Shown here piece by piece: positions 18,246 through 29,378 of a stretch of 64,000 nt of DNA. How positions within the stretch are numbered: the stretch's first letter is position 1; the number at the start of each line of letters is the position of its first letter. Position numbers and translations under genes: made by a program. The stretch is from NCBI RefSeq assembly GCF_023617245.1, contig NZ_CP067396.1:3348001-3412000 (forward strand). Reading direction: 5' to 3'. The notes beneath the pieces were generated by a model, which worked only from the letters and a program-made list of their open reading frames with translations, ran no database searches and was not told the origin of the DNA. The stretch comes from Lysobacter enzymogenes (GTDB taxonomy: Bacteria; Pseudomonadota; Gammaproteobacteria; Xanthomonadales; Xanthomonadaceae).

Positions 18246-18743
18246 GTGAGCTACCGCGAAGGCCGTTTCTGGCAACCCGACGTGACCGTTGCCACCGTGG
18301 TGGTCGACGACGGCCGCCTGCTGATGGTCGAGGAGACCGTCGGCGGGCGCCTGGTGCTCAACCAGCCGGCCGGCCATCTGGAGCCGGACGAGAGCCTGCT
18401 CGAAGCCGCGCTGCGCGAGACCCTGGAAGAGACCGGCTGGCAGGTGCGCCTGACCGCCTTCGTCGGCGCCTACCAATGGAAGGCGCCGGACGCCTCCGCC
18501 GGCGGCAGCGGCCGCCACTACCTGCGCTTCGCCTTCGCCGCCGAGCCGGTCCGCCACGATCCGCAACGGCCGCTCGACGAAGGCATCGTCCAGGCGCTGT
18601 GGCTGACCCCGGCCGAGCTGCAGGCGCGCGCCGGCGACCACCGCAGCCCGCTGGTGTGGCAGGTCGCCGCCGACTACCTCGGCGGGCGCCGCCATTCGCT
18701 CGACCTGGTCCAGCACTTCGCGGACACCGCAGCACCGCGCTGA
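18246..18743 (+). CDS. nudJ: NUDIX phosphohydrolase (NudJ-type)
   Basis: A 165-aa NUDIX hydrolase with a full Nudix box, GHLEPDESLLEAALRETLEE followed by TGW (G-x5-E-x7-RE-x2-EE-x-G). That matches the thiamine-pyrophosphate/nucleoside-diphosphate phosphatase NudJ of E. coli in size and in genomic position, directly upstream of mnmA and hflD. The neighbouring QWKAPDASAGGSGRHYLRFAF segment and the DEGIVQALWLTPAEL motif also suit the group. The start is GTG 18246, one base after the preceding TGA. The TGA overlaps the mnmA ATG (TGATG), indicating coupling. The substrate is inferred from synteny. Confidence 0.88.
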   Translation: MSYREGRFWQPDVTVATVVVDDGRLLMVEETVGGRLVLNQPAGHLEPDESLLEAALRETLEETGWQVRLTAFVGAYQWKAPDASAGGSGRHYLRFAFAAEPVRHDPQRPLDEGIVQALWLTPAELQARAGDHRSPLVWQVAADYLGGRRHSLDLVQHFADTAAPR

Positions 18744-19909
18744 TGGCCATGGCACGGTCGGCGGACACCATCGTGGGCATGTCGGGCGGGGTCGATTCCT
18801 CGGTCGCCGCGCTGTTGCTGCGCGATTCCGGACAAGCCCTGTCGGGATTGTTCATGCAGAACTGGGCCGACGACGGCAGCGGCGACTGTCGCGCCGAGGA
18901 CGACCGCCGCGACGCGGTCGCGGTGTCCGGCCGGCTCGGCCTGCCGATCCACTTCCGCGATTTCTCCGGCGAGTACTGGGCCGGGGTGTTCGAACACTTC
19001 GTCGCCGAATATGCGGCCGGGCGCACGCCGAATCCCGACGTGCTGTGCAACCGCGAGATCAAGTTCAAGCATTTCCTCGACGCCGCGCGCGAACTCGGCG
19101 CCGACTACATCGCCACCGGCCATTACGCCCGGGTCGATGAGGCCGGCGGCCGCTTCCGCCTGCTCAAGGCGCTGGACCGGAGCAAGGATCAGAGCTACTT
19201 CCTGCACCAGCTCGGCCAAGCCCAGCTGGCGGCCACCCGCTTTCCGCTCGGCGAGCTGATCAAGCGCGACGTGCGCGAGATGGCGCGGGCGGCGAACCTG
19301 CCGACCGCGGCCAAGAAGGACTCCACCGGCATCTGCTTCATCGGCGAGCGCGACTTCCGCGAGTTCCTGGCCCGCTACCTGCCGGCGCGCGAAGGCGAGA
19401 TTCGTGCCGTCGACAGCCGCGCCGTCGACGGCCGCGTCGTCGGCCGCCACCCGGGCGTGTTCTATTTCACCCTCGGCCAGCGCGAGGGTCTCAACATCGG
19501 CGGCGTTCGCGGCTTCGAGCAGGCGCCGTGGTACGTGGTCGGCAAGGACGTAGCCAGCAACGTGCTGTACGTGGACCAGGGCAGCGACACGCCGTGGCTG
19601 CGCTCGCAGGCGCTGGTCACCGAGACCGCGCACTGGATCGCCGGCCATCCGCCCGGGCGCCGCTTCGCCTGCGCCGCACAGACCCGCTACCGCCAGCCCG
19701 ACCAGTCGTGCGAGGTCGAGGTCGGCGAGGACGGTACCCTGTCGGTGCGCTTCGCCCAGCCGCAGCGCGCGGTCACTCCCGGCCAGTCGCTGGTGCTGTA
19801 CGCCGGCGAGGAATGCCTCGGCGGCGCGGTGATCGCCGCCACCGACGCGCCGGTGCCGGGCCTGCGCGCGGCCTCCCCTTTCCCGACGACTTTGACGACG
19901 AATCCGTAA
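18743..19909 (+). CDS. mnmA: tRNA 2-thiouridine(34) synthase MnmA
   Basis: Thiolates U34 of tRNA-Lys, -Glu and -Gln using sulfur relayed from IscS via TusE. The 388-aa protein has the PP-loop GMSGGVDSSVAALLL, FMQNWADDG, the first catalytic cysteine in NPDVLCNREIKF and the DYIATGHYAR motif. It continues with SYFLHQLGQAQLAATRFPLG, the second catalytic cysteine in KKDSTGICFIGERDF and the central GVFYFTLGQREGLNIGG. The ATG at 18743 overlaps the nudJ stop. A second ATG at 18749 is also possible. The TAATG junction at 19907-19911 couples it to hflD. Confidence 0.97.
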   Translation: MAMARSADTIVGMSGGVDSSVAALLLRDSGQALSGLFMQNWADDGSGDCRAEDDRRDAVAVSGRLGLPIHFRDFSGEYWAGVFEHFVAEYAAGRTPNPDVLCNREIKFKHFLDAARELGADYIATGHYARVDEAGGRFRLLKALDRSKDQSYFLHQLGQAQLAATRFPLGELIKRDVREMARAANLPTAAKKDSTGICFIGERDFREFLARYLPAREGEIRAVDSRAVDGRVVGRHPGVFYFTLGQREGLNIGGVRGFEQAPWYVVGKDVASNVLYVDQGSDTPWLRSQALVTETAHWIAGHPPGRRFACAAQTRYRQPDQSCEVEVGEDGTLSVRFAQPQRAVTPGQSLVLYAGEECLGGAVIAATDAPVPGLRAASPFPTTLTTNP

Positions 19910-20517
19910 TGGCCGAACTTTCCGAACGCGTCCTCGCCCTCGCCGGCCTCGCCCAGGCGCTGGCCCAGGTGCGGCGCATCGCCGACACCGGCCAGGCCAA
20001 CGCCAGCGTGCTGGAAACCGCGCTGGAGTCGGTGTTCCGCATCGACGCCTCCTCGCCCACGGCGGTGTACGGCAGCGTCGCCCAGCTGCGCCCCGGCCTG
20101 GTGCTGGTGCAGGACTACTTCACCAGCCGCAGCCACGACGAACACCTGCCGCGGCTGGCGTTGGCGGTGCTGCAGTTGGAGCGCCGCTTCGTCCAGGACG
20201 CGGCGATGGCCGACAAGGTCCTGGGCGGCATCCGCGCCCAGGCCGACCAGGCCCAGCGCCTGGGCAGCAGCCACCCAGACGTGATCGCCGCGCTCGGCAC
20301 GCTCTACGCCGACACCCTGAGCCACCTGCGCCCGCGGGTGCTGGTCCAGGGCAACCCGCATTACCTGGGCCAGCCCGGGGTGGTCGCCGAAGTGCGCGCG
20401 GTGCTGCTGGCCGCGGTGCGCTCGGCGGTGCTGTGGCGCCAGCTCGGCGGCAGCTACTGGGACTTCCTGCTGCGCAAGCGGGCGATGGTCGATGCGACCG
20501 AGGCGCGGCTGGATTGA
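19909..20517 (+). CDS. hflD: High-frequency lysogenization protein HflD homolog
   Basis: A 202-aa all-helical protein of the HflD (YcfC) family, which in E. coli associates with the membrane and affects lambda CII stability. Its general function is not settled. Family features: MAELSERVLALAGLAQALAQ, SVFRIDASSPTAVYGS, QLRPGLVLVQDYF, RYGLALLQLERR-like LALAVLQLERRFV, and the C-terminal GNPHYLGQPGVVAEVRAVLL. The invariable position after mnmA supports the call. Confidence 0.95.
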   Translation: MAELSERVLALAGLAQALAQVRRIADTGQANASVLETALESVFRIDASSPTAVYGSVAQLRPGLVLVQDYFTSRSHDEHLPRLALAVLQLERRFVQDAAMADKVLGGIRAQADQAQRLGSSHPDVIAALGTLYADTLSHLRPRVLVQGNPHYLGQPGVVAEVRAVLLAAVRSAVLWRQLGGSYWDFLLRKRAMVDATEARLD

Positions 20518-20617
20518 GCCGGGCGGGCGGCCGCCAGCGGCGCTGACGTCGGCCTGAGCCCGCGCGTCCGGTTCGCAGGATTCGCGCGGCTTCGCGCAGA
20601 CGCAGGTTCGGGATGGT

Positions 20618-20712
20618 GCGCGGTCGCGGCTTGCGCCGCTCCTACCGCAGGCGCAAGTCGTCGCGTATCGGCATGGGGTTCCTGCAGGAGCGGCGCAAGC
20701 GGCGACCGCGCC
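20618..20712. repeat. Interspersed palindrome (REP-like), copy 3, arms swapped
   Basis: Arms at 20618-20643 and 20687-20712 pair with one mismatch, but in the opposite order to copies 1, 2 and 4 (the CGGTCGCGGC arm comes first). It lies between hflD and the convergent gene at 20773. Confidence 0.75.
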
Positions 20713-20772
20713 GATCCAACCGCCGCGCCGGCCTGGAGTCTCCGCGACTCCCAGGCCAGGCGCCTTGGCGGG

Positions 20773-21333
20773 TCACCACACCATCTTGTACTCGCATCCC
20801 ACCATGGTCTTGCCCGGATGGGTGCTGAGCGTGCTGACCGTCTGGGTGACGGTGGCGTCGATCCCGTCGCCGAGCGCTTCGCGCCGCAGTTCGCGCGTGC
20901 GGATGTGCTTGGCCAGCGGCTCGTCGCTGGGCTTGAGCTTGAACTGCTTGGACAGCGCGTCGGCGACGTCGCCGTCGATCACAGCGAGCAGGCCCTCGCC
21001 GGCCATCATCACCTGCTTGGTCGAGTGGCCGTAGACCTTGATCGGCTCGGGCATCTCGAAGATGGCCACGAACGTGTTCGCGTCCTTGGCGTTGCGCCAT
21101 CCCGCCAGCGCCGGCTGCACCTCCTCCGGCTTGTCGTAGTACAGCGGGGTCAGCGCGCTGCCCATGCGCATGAACTCCTCGCGCGTGGCTTCGCAGGTCA
21201 CGATCTTGGCCAGTTCGGCGCGCACCTGCGCGGCGTCGCGGTAAGGCGCTTCGGCGGCGCTCGCGGCCAGCGGCAGGACCAGGGCCAGCGCCGAGGCGGC
21301 GACGGATGCGAAGCGGGACAACGAACGGTTCAT
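20773..21333 (-). CDS. Exported protein of unknown function
   Basis: A 186-aa protein with a signal peptide (MNRSLSRFASVAASALALVL, cleavage near ASA-AE). The mature region is rich in charged residues. It includes VTCEATREEFMRMGSALTPLYY, FVAIFEMPEPIKVYGHSTKQ and a C-terminal KTMVGCEYKMVW, with two cysteines that may pair. I do not recognise a domain. Similar stand-alone periplasmic proteins occur in xanthomonads. The ATG at 21333 has AAGGA 7 nt upstream. An upstream in-frame ATG at 21378 would bury the signal peptide. Monocistronic, separated from acnB by a terminator. Confidence 0.8.
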   Translation of the reverse strand: MNRSLSRFASVAASALALVLPLAASAAEAPYRDAAQVRAELAKIVTCEATREEFMRMGSALTPLYYDKPEEVQPALAGWRNAKDANTFVAIFEMPEPIKVYGHSTKQVMMAGEGLLAVIDGDVADALSKQFKLKPSDEPLAKHIRTRELRREALGDGIDATVTQTVSTLSTHPGKTMVGCEYKMVW

Positions 21334-21460
21334 GGCGAAATCCTTCTCGGGGGACGGAATGAAGACGAACGAGGGCATCCGCCGCCCCCGCTCGTGCGGC
21401 GCAGCGTGAACGTTCGTCGGCCCGGCGTAAAGCGTTTCGCGAGCGCCCGACCGAAAAAGA

Positions 21461-21487
21461 AAAACCCCGGCGCGAGGCCGGGGTTTT
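21461..21487 (-). terminator. Intrinsic terminator of acnB
   Basis: Perfect 11-bp stem (21461-21471 with 21477-21487), 5-nt loop, flanked on the minus-strand 3' side by TTTTTCTTTTTC. It begins 31 nt after the acnB stop codon. Confidence 0.92.
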
Positions 21488-21517
21488 CTCGATCCGCCGC
21501 TGACCGGGCGGAACCGA

Positions 21518-24103
21518 TCAGGCGGCGACGGTGTCGGCGACCTGCTTGTAGTCCTGGATCTGATCGAAGTTCATGTAGCGGTAGATCTTGTCGCCGTTGG
21601 CGTTGATCACGCCGATGTCGGCCATGTACTCCTCGCGGGTCGGGATCCGGCCCAGACGCGAGCAGATCGCGGCCAGCTCGGCCGAACCCAGGTACACGTT
21701 GGTGTTGCGGCCCAGGCGGTTGGGGAAGTTGCGGGTGCTGGTGGAGAACACCGTCGCGCCCTCGCGCGCCTGCGCCTGGTTGCCCATGCACAGCGAGCAG
21801 CCCGGCATTTCCATGCGCGCGCCGGCGGTGCCGAAGGTGCCGTAGTGGCCTTCCTTGGTGAGCTCGGACGCGTCCATCTTGGTCGGCGGCGCGACCCACA
21901 GACGGGTCGGGATGTCGCGCTTGCCTTCCAGCAGCTTGGCGGCCGCGCGGAAGTGGCCGATATTGGTCATGCACGAACCGATGAACACTTCGTCGATGAC
22001 CGCGCCGGCGACGTCGGACAGGGTCTTCACGTCGTCCGGGTCGTTCGGGCAGGCGACGATCGGCTCGACGATTTCGTTGAGGTCGATCTCGATCACCGCG
22101 GCGTACTCGGCGTCGGCATCGCCTTCCAGCAGCTGCGGATTGGCCAGCCAGCCTTCCATCGCCTTGATCCGGCGCGACAGCGAGCGCGGGTCGGCATAGC
22201 CTTCGGCGATCATCCACTTCAGCAGGGTGATGTTGCTGGTCAGGTACTCGATGATCGGTTCCTTATCCAGCTTCACCGTGCAGCCGGCGGCGGAACGCTC
22301 GGCCGAGGCGTCGGACAGCTCGAACGCCTGCTCGACCTTGAGCTGCGGCAGGCCTTCGATCTCGAGGATGCGGCCGGAGAAGATGTTCTTCTTGCCCTGC
22401 TTGGCGACGGTCAGCAGGCCCGACTTGATCGCGGCCAGCGGGATCGCGTTGACCAGGTCGCGCAGGGTCACGCCGGGCTGCATTTCGCCCTTGAAGCGCA
22501 CCAGCACCGACTCGGGCATGTCCAGCGGCATCACGCCGGTGGCCGCGGCGAACGCGACCAGGCCGGAGCCGGCCGGGAACGAGATGCCGACCGGGAAACG
22601 GGTGTGCGAGTCGCCGCCGGTGCCGACGGTGTCGGGCATCAGCATGCGGTTGAGCCACGAGTGGATCACGCCGTCGCCCGGGCGCAGGGCGATGCCGCCG
22701 CGGTTGCTGATGAAGGCCGGCAGCTCGTGGTGGGTCTTGACGTCGACCGGCTTCGGATACGCCGCGGTGTGGCAGAACGACTGCATCACCAGATCGGCCG
22801 AGAAGCCCAGGCAGGCCAGGTCCTTCAACTCGTCGCGGGTCATCGGGCCGGTGGTGTCCTGCGAACCCACCGAGGTCATCTTCGGCTCGCAGTAGGTGCC
22901 CGGGCGGATGCCCTGGCCCTCGGCCAGGCCGCAGGCGCGGCCGACCATCTTCTGCGCCAGCGAGTAGCCCTTGCCGCTGTCGGCCGGGTTCTGCGGCAGG
23001 CGGAACAGCGTGGACGGGGCCAGGCCCAGCGCTTCGCGCGCCTTGGCGGTCAGGCCGCGGCCGACGATCAGCGGGATGCGGCCGCCGGCGCGGACTTCGT
23101 CGAGCAGCACGTCGGACTTCAGCGCGAATTCGGCGATCAGCTCGCCGTTCTTGAACGCCTTGCCTTCGTACGGACGCAGTTCGACCACGTCGCCCATGTC
23201 CATCTGCGACACGTCGAGTTCGATCGGCAGCGCGCCGGCGTCTTCCATGGTGTTGTAGAAGATCGGCGCGATCTTCGAGCCCAGGCACACGCCGCCGAAG
23301 CGCTTGTTCGGGATGAAGGGGATGTCCTCGCCGGTGAACCACAGCACCGAGTTGGTCGCCGACTTGCGGCTGGAGCCGGTGCCGACCACGTCGCCGACGT
23401 AGGCGACCAGATGGCCCTTGTCCTTCAGCGATTCGATGAAGGCGATCGGGCCGCGCTTGCCGTCTTCTTCCGGCTCGATGCCGTCGCGCTTGTTCTTGAG
23501 CATCGCCAGCGCGTGCAGCGGGATGTCCGGACGCGTGGTCGCGTCCGGCGCCGGCGACAGGTCGTCGGTGTTGGTTTCGCCGGTCACCTTGAACACGGTG
23601 ACGGTCATCGACTGCGGCACTTCCGGCTTGCTGGTGAACCACTCCGCGTCGGCCCAGCTCTGCAGCACGGCGCGGGCGTTGGCGTTGCCCTTCTCGGCCT
23701 TCTCCTGCACGTCGTGGAACGCATCGAACATCAGCAGGGTGTGCTTGAGCGCATCGGCGGCGACGGTGCCGACTTCGGCGTCGTCGAGCAGTTCGATCAG
23801 CGGATGGATGTTGTAGCCGCCGAGCATGGTGCCCAGCAGCTGGGTGGCGCGGGCGCGCGGGATCAGCGCGTTCTTCTCCGTGCCGAAGGCGACTGCGGCC
23901 AGGTAGGAGGCCTTGACCTTGGCCGCGTCGTCGACGCCGGCCGGGACGCGGTGGGTGAGCAGGTCCAGCAGGAACTCGCCCTCGCCGGCCGGCGGGGCCT
24001 TCAGCAGCTCGATGACTTCGGCGGTCTGCTGGGCGGTCAGGGGCAGCGGCGGAATGCCCAGCGCGGCGCGCTCGGCAACGTGGTGGCGATAGGCTTCCAA
24101 CAT
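21518..24103 (-). CDS. acnB: Aconitate hydratase B (bifunctional, 2-methylisocitrate dehydratase)
   Basis: TCA-cycle aconitase of the AcnB type, interconverting citrate and isocitrate through a [4Fe-4S] cluster. The 861-aa protein begins with the HEAT-like domain (MLEAYRHHVAERAALGIPPL, MLGGYNIHPLIELLDD). The swivel domain follows early, as in AcnB only (VGTGSSRKSATNSVLWFTGE, ADAINTERNAL-type order). The catalytic domains come next (GTYCEPKMTSVGSQDTTGPM, GTGGDSHTRFPVGISFPAGS). Cluster cysteines lie in IGSCMTNIGHF and PGCSLCMGNQA. The start at 24103 matches the family. It is separated from acnA by vapBC and a gene-poor stretch. Confidence 0.97.
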   Translation of the reverse strand: MLEAYRHHVAERAALGIPPLPLTAQQTAEVIELLKAPPAGEGEFLLDLLTHRVPAGVDDAAKVKASYLAAVAFGTEKNALIPRARATQLLGTMLGGYNIHPLIELLDDAEVGTVAADALKHTLLMFDAFHDVQEKAEKGNANARAVLQSWADAEWFTSKPEVPQSMTVTVFKVTGETNTDDLSPAPDATTRPDIPLHALAMLKNKRDGIEPEEDGKRGPIAFIESLKDKGHLVAYVGDVVGTGSSRKSATNSVLWFTGEDIPFIPNKRFGGVCLGSKIAPIFYNTMEDAGALPIELDVSQMDMGDVVELRPYEGKAFKNGELIAEFALKSDVLLDEVRAGGRIPLIVGRGLTAKAREALGLAPSTLFRLPQNPADSGKGYSLAQKMVGRACGLAEGQGIRPGTYCEPKMTSVGSQDTTGPMTRDELKDLACLGFSADLVMQSFCHTAAYPKPVDVKTHHELPAFISNRGGIALRPGDGVIHSWLNRMLMPDTVGTGGDSHTRFPVGISFPAGSGLVAFAAATGVMPLDMPESVLVRFKGEMQPGVTLRDLVNAIPLAAIKSGLLTVAKQGKKNIFSGRILEIEGLPQLKVEQAFELSDASAERSAAGCTVKLDKEPIIEYLTSNITLLKWMIAEGYADPRSLSRRIKAMEGWLANPQLLEGDADAEYAAVIEIDLNEIVEPIVACPNDPDDVKTLSDVAGAVIDEVFIGSCMTNIGHFRAAAKLLEGKRDIPTRLWVAPPTKMDASELTKEGHYGTFGTAGARMEMPGCSLCMGNQAQAREGATVFSTSTRNFPNRLGRNTNVYLGSAELAAICSRLGRIPTREEYMADIGVINANGDKIYRYMNFDQIQDYKQVADTVAA

Positions 24104-24167
24104 AAAGATTCTCCGCGTGGATCTGGTGGTGTGGTGCGCTAAAAAACGAATGATGTCGAACGGGGGC

Positions 24168-24566
24168 TCAGGCTTGCGGCACGATCAGCTTCAGGCCCTT
24201 GAAGTAGTCGCGATAAAACGTGTCGTTCCAGGTGATCAGGCCGTCGCACTGGAGCAAGGCGTGGGCGCCGACCAGGAAACCGCCGAAGCCGCGCGGCTCG
24301 CCGCCGCGCTGGCGGTGGCGCCGGTGCATCTCGCCCGCGCGCAACGCCGACTTGGCTTCCAGCGCGCTGAAGTGGATGCCCATTTCCTCCAATGCTTCCT
24401 GCGCTTGCGCGCCGCCGCGCAGCGCCGCGCAGATCTCGGCCAGGCTGACGTCGCACACGACCACGCGGCCGCCGACCAGGCTCTGGCGCAGGCACGACTC
24501 GACCGCGTCGGCCTGCGGGCCGTCGCTGAGCAGTTCGATCAGCACCGGCGAGTCGACCGCGATCAT
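24168..24566 (-). CDS. VapC-like PIN-domain toxin (ribonuclease)
   Basis: A 132-aa PIN-domain protein beginning MIAVDSPVLIELLSDGPQAD, with the first catalytic Asp. The internal acidic residue lies in CDVSLAEICAALRGG and the C-terminal acidic pair in GFLVGAHALLQCDGLITWND. VapC toxins cleave RNA, often initiator tRNA or rRNA, and are held inactive by the cognate antitoxin. The gene starts 4 nt after the antitoxin stop codon. The frame extends upstream, but this ATG follows the antitoxin. The target is unknown. Confidence 0.88.
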   Translation of the reverse strand: MIAVDSPVLIELLSDGPQADAVESCLRQSLVGGRVVVCDVSLAEICAALRGGAQAQEALEEMGIHFSALEAKSALRAGEMHRRHRQRGGEPRGFGGFLVGAHALLQCDGLITWNDTFYRDYFKGLKLIVPQA

Positions 24567-24570
24567 CGGC

Positions 24571-24795
24571 TCATTCCTCGTCGCGCATCGAGCGCGCGGC
24601 GTCCTCGCCGGAGTCGAAGCCGTCCAGGGCGAACTTGCCGCGCGCCTTGGAGATCGCATCGTCCACGCTCTTGCGCAGGATGATCCGGCTGCCGTCGAGT
24701 TCGACCTTGAGCAGCGTGCCCTTGGTCAGGCCGAGGGCGTCGCGCACCGCTTTGGGGAGGGTGATCTGACCCCGCTCGGCGACGGTGGCTTCCAT
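24571..24795 (-). CDS. AbrB/VapB-type antitoxin
   Basis: A 74-aa swapped-hairpin AbrB DNA-binding protein: MEATVAERGQITLPKAVRDA (the canonical 'V-x-x-x-GQITLPKAVRD' motif), LGLTKGTLLKVELDGSRIIL, then an acidic C-terminal tail (DGFDSGEDAARSMRDEE) typical of the toxin-neutralising segment. The ATG at 24795 is preceded by GGAG and by an operator that overlaps the -10 box. Classical two-gene TA order with vapC downstream. Confidence 0.92.
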   Translation of the reverse strand: MEATVAERGQITLPKAVRDALGLTKGTLLKVELDGSRIILRKSVDDAISKARGKFALDGFDSGEDAARSMRDEE

Positions 24796-24809
24796 GAGTA
24801 CGCTCCAGA

Positions 24810-24834
24810 AAGTATGTACTCATTATACATACTT
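24810..24834 (-). promoter_or_regulatory. vapBC promoter-operator
   Basis: A perfect 9-bp inverted repeat, AAGTATGTA / TACATACTT (24810-24818 and 24826-24834), with a 7-nt spacer. The consensus -10 box TATAAT (minus strand, 24827-24822) overlaps its centre. A start site near 24815 would leave a leader of about 20 nt. Binding here by the AbrB-fold antitoxin, alone or with the toxin, would block RNA polymerase, the standard autoregulation of such modules. Confidence 0.85.
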
Positions 24835-25661
24835 AAGCCCTTCCCGGGGCTCGGCTGGCGGACGTAGCCGGGACGGCCGCTATCTGGGCGGAGCGACGCG
24901 ATCCGATAAAAATTCATATTTTACATGAGGTTATATAGACCTTACTGCCATCGCCGCGGCCACCAGCTGGCCGCAGCGCACACGCGCCGCCGATCCCGGT
25001 TCAGCTACAGGCCAGTGCGGGCGCACCCTGCCGCCCTCGGTACCCAGCGCCCTGCTCCGCGTCGTCGCACGCGGCACCGGCTCCGATTGCTGCGGCGCGG
25101 CCGACATGGCCGCGGCTCCGGCCGAACGAGCGACGGCTGCCCTCGTCCCGGAGCCGGGCGCGCAACGGGCCAGCGCCGCCCGCCGTGGCGCGGATCGGCG
25201 ACCGATCCTCTTGGCGCGACGCGACCACCGCAAGCGCGCTGCCCACGCGCGCGCCGCCTTGAACATCGCCGACGCCCTGCCCGGACCGCGCGCGCGTCCT
25301 TTGCCGAAGCGCAACAAAGCGCGGGCATCCTCGTTCCCGGCGCAACGGCGCGGCGCGAGACCGCGGCCGACCGCGGCGCCACGCCCGCGCAACGCTGTGT
25401 TGTCCGCGATGCCGGATCGGCGCGCAAGAAAAACCCGAGGCCGACGAAATGCGCTGCAAAAGCCCGAGGACCGAGCTGCATCGCGCGACCGCGACCGCCG
25501 TCGTGATCGAATCGCCTCGACACCCCGTGCACATCCGGCCATCGGCAACTGGTGGATAATCGCCGCACAGACCCCGCCACGCCTTGCGCCGCCCGGTCCA
25601 CCGCAAGCAGATCCTCGCCCGGCGCGAGGCGCGAGCCAGCACCTCCACAGGAGTTCACCGC
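24835..25661. other. 827-bp gene-free stretch upstream of acnA
   Basis: Apart from the vapBC promoter flank, no convincing gene was found. Open frames here encode Arg/Pro/Ala-rich peptides without family resemblance. An AT-rich island at 24903-24940 (AAAATTCATATTTTACATGA) stands out from the surrounding GC. A GATAAT hexamer at 25555-25560 could be the -10 of acnA, about 100 nt before its start codon. Confidence 0.55.
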
Positions 25662-28445
<2,784 letters not shown>

Positions 28446-28461
28446 GTCCAGGCATCTTGCG

Positions 28462-28489
28462 AAAGGCCTGGGCGTTCGCCCGGGCCTTT
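28462..28489 (+). terminator. Intrinsic terminator of acnA
   Basis: 13-bp stem with one G-T wobble (28462-28474 with 28477-28489) and a tight loop around TTCG, followed by TTTTGCGTTTT. It starts 17 nt after the acnA stop codon. Confidence 0.88.
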
Positions 28490-28534
28490 TGCGTTTTGGC
28501 GCGTCCGAACTCAGAGCGTTGCCGCGATTCTCTT

Positions 28535-29362
28535 TCGCCGTAATTCCGGCGAAAGCCGGACTCCATTCTTATCTTGTCGTTGCCGTTGCTTTTAGCTTGG
28601 ACGCAACCGCACCCGAGGCCCGCGCTCCGCAGCCCCGGAGGGCGCGCGCATGGATGCGCGCGTGCGCCATGGGACATGGATGTCCCTTATGGCGCAGCCC
28701 CGCGCAAGGTGCTGGACTTAGTGGCTTGTGACCTTAAACAAGCGTTTTTCTTTGGCTACTTTCTTTTGTCGCGCTGACAAAAGAAAGTTGCTCGGCCTCT
28801 TGCGGACGAAAGCTTTTGATGGTGGCTTGTCGTCGCGCGAAACATCGATAAGAGCGCAGGCAACACATCAAAATGGATTCCGGCTTTCGCCGGAATGACG
28901 GTCGTGGGGTTGCGTATCCGACTGTAGGAGCGGCGCGAGCCGCGACCGCGCCGACGCAACTACGATGAAACTTTCGCCATCGCCGCGATAGCGCGGTCGC
29001 GGCTTGCGCCGCTCCTACAGGGGCGTGCCGCGGTGGGGCTCGTCTTTGCGTGTGCGTACTTGTGACGACAAGCGATCATCAAGAGCTTCCGTCCGCAAGC
29101 GGCCGGGTCACTTTCTTTGTCTTAAGCCACAAAGAAAGTAACCAAAGAAAAGGCCTTATCTTTTTCGGATCAAGAGCCACTATGGCTCGAAAGGCGCGCG
29201 GGGCCGCGCCATAAGGGGCATCCTGCCCCATGGCGCGCGTGCGCATCCATGCGCACGCCCTCCGGGGCGTCGGGACGAGGGCCACGGGTCGGGGATGCGT
29301 CAAAGCAAGCAGCAACAGCGAAGGCAAAATGGATTCCGGCTTTCGCCGGAATGACCTGCGTC
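28535..29362. repeat. Composite inverted-repeat element, about 830 bp, non-coding
   Basis: Two imperfect inverted copies of a roughly 300-bp unit (left arm 28535-28832, right arm 29061-29362) face each other around a 228-bp centre. Matching landmarks occur in the same order from the outside in: the ATTCCGGCGAAAGCCGGA palindrome (28541-28560; complement in 29331-29355), a CCCCGGAGGGCG...GCGCATGGATGCGC block (28632-28660; complement in 29240-29272), a CCTTATGGCGC block (28684-28696; complement in 29205-29216), a TTTCTTTGG...ACTTTCTTT block (28745-28766; complement in 29128-29150) and a CTTGCGGACG-AAGC block (28800-28813; complement in 29085-29100). The centre holds a third copy of the ATTCCGG palindrome (28875-28900) and interspersed palindrome copy 4. 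No transposase gene is present. Confidence 0.8.
28923..29019. repeat. Interspersed palindrome (REP-like), copy 4
   Basis: 29-bp arms (28923-28951 and 28991-29019) of the GTAGGAGCGGCGCGAGCCGC family, with one mismatch, in the centre of the composite inverted-repeat element. Confidence 0.85.
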
Positions 29363-29378
29363 GGCTTTGTGGCGCGCC

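Noticed and set aside
24925..25506. Arg-rich open frame upstream of acnA
   Set aside because: 193 residues of Arg/Pro/Ala-rich sequence with no motif, no ribosome-binding site and no codon-position signal.
28535..29362. Composite repeat as small protein genes (frames at 28489-28731 and 29079-29327)
   Set aside because: The translated peptides merely reflect the repeat sequence and occur on both inverted arms in opposite directions; no start signals.
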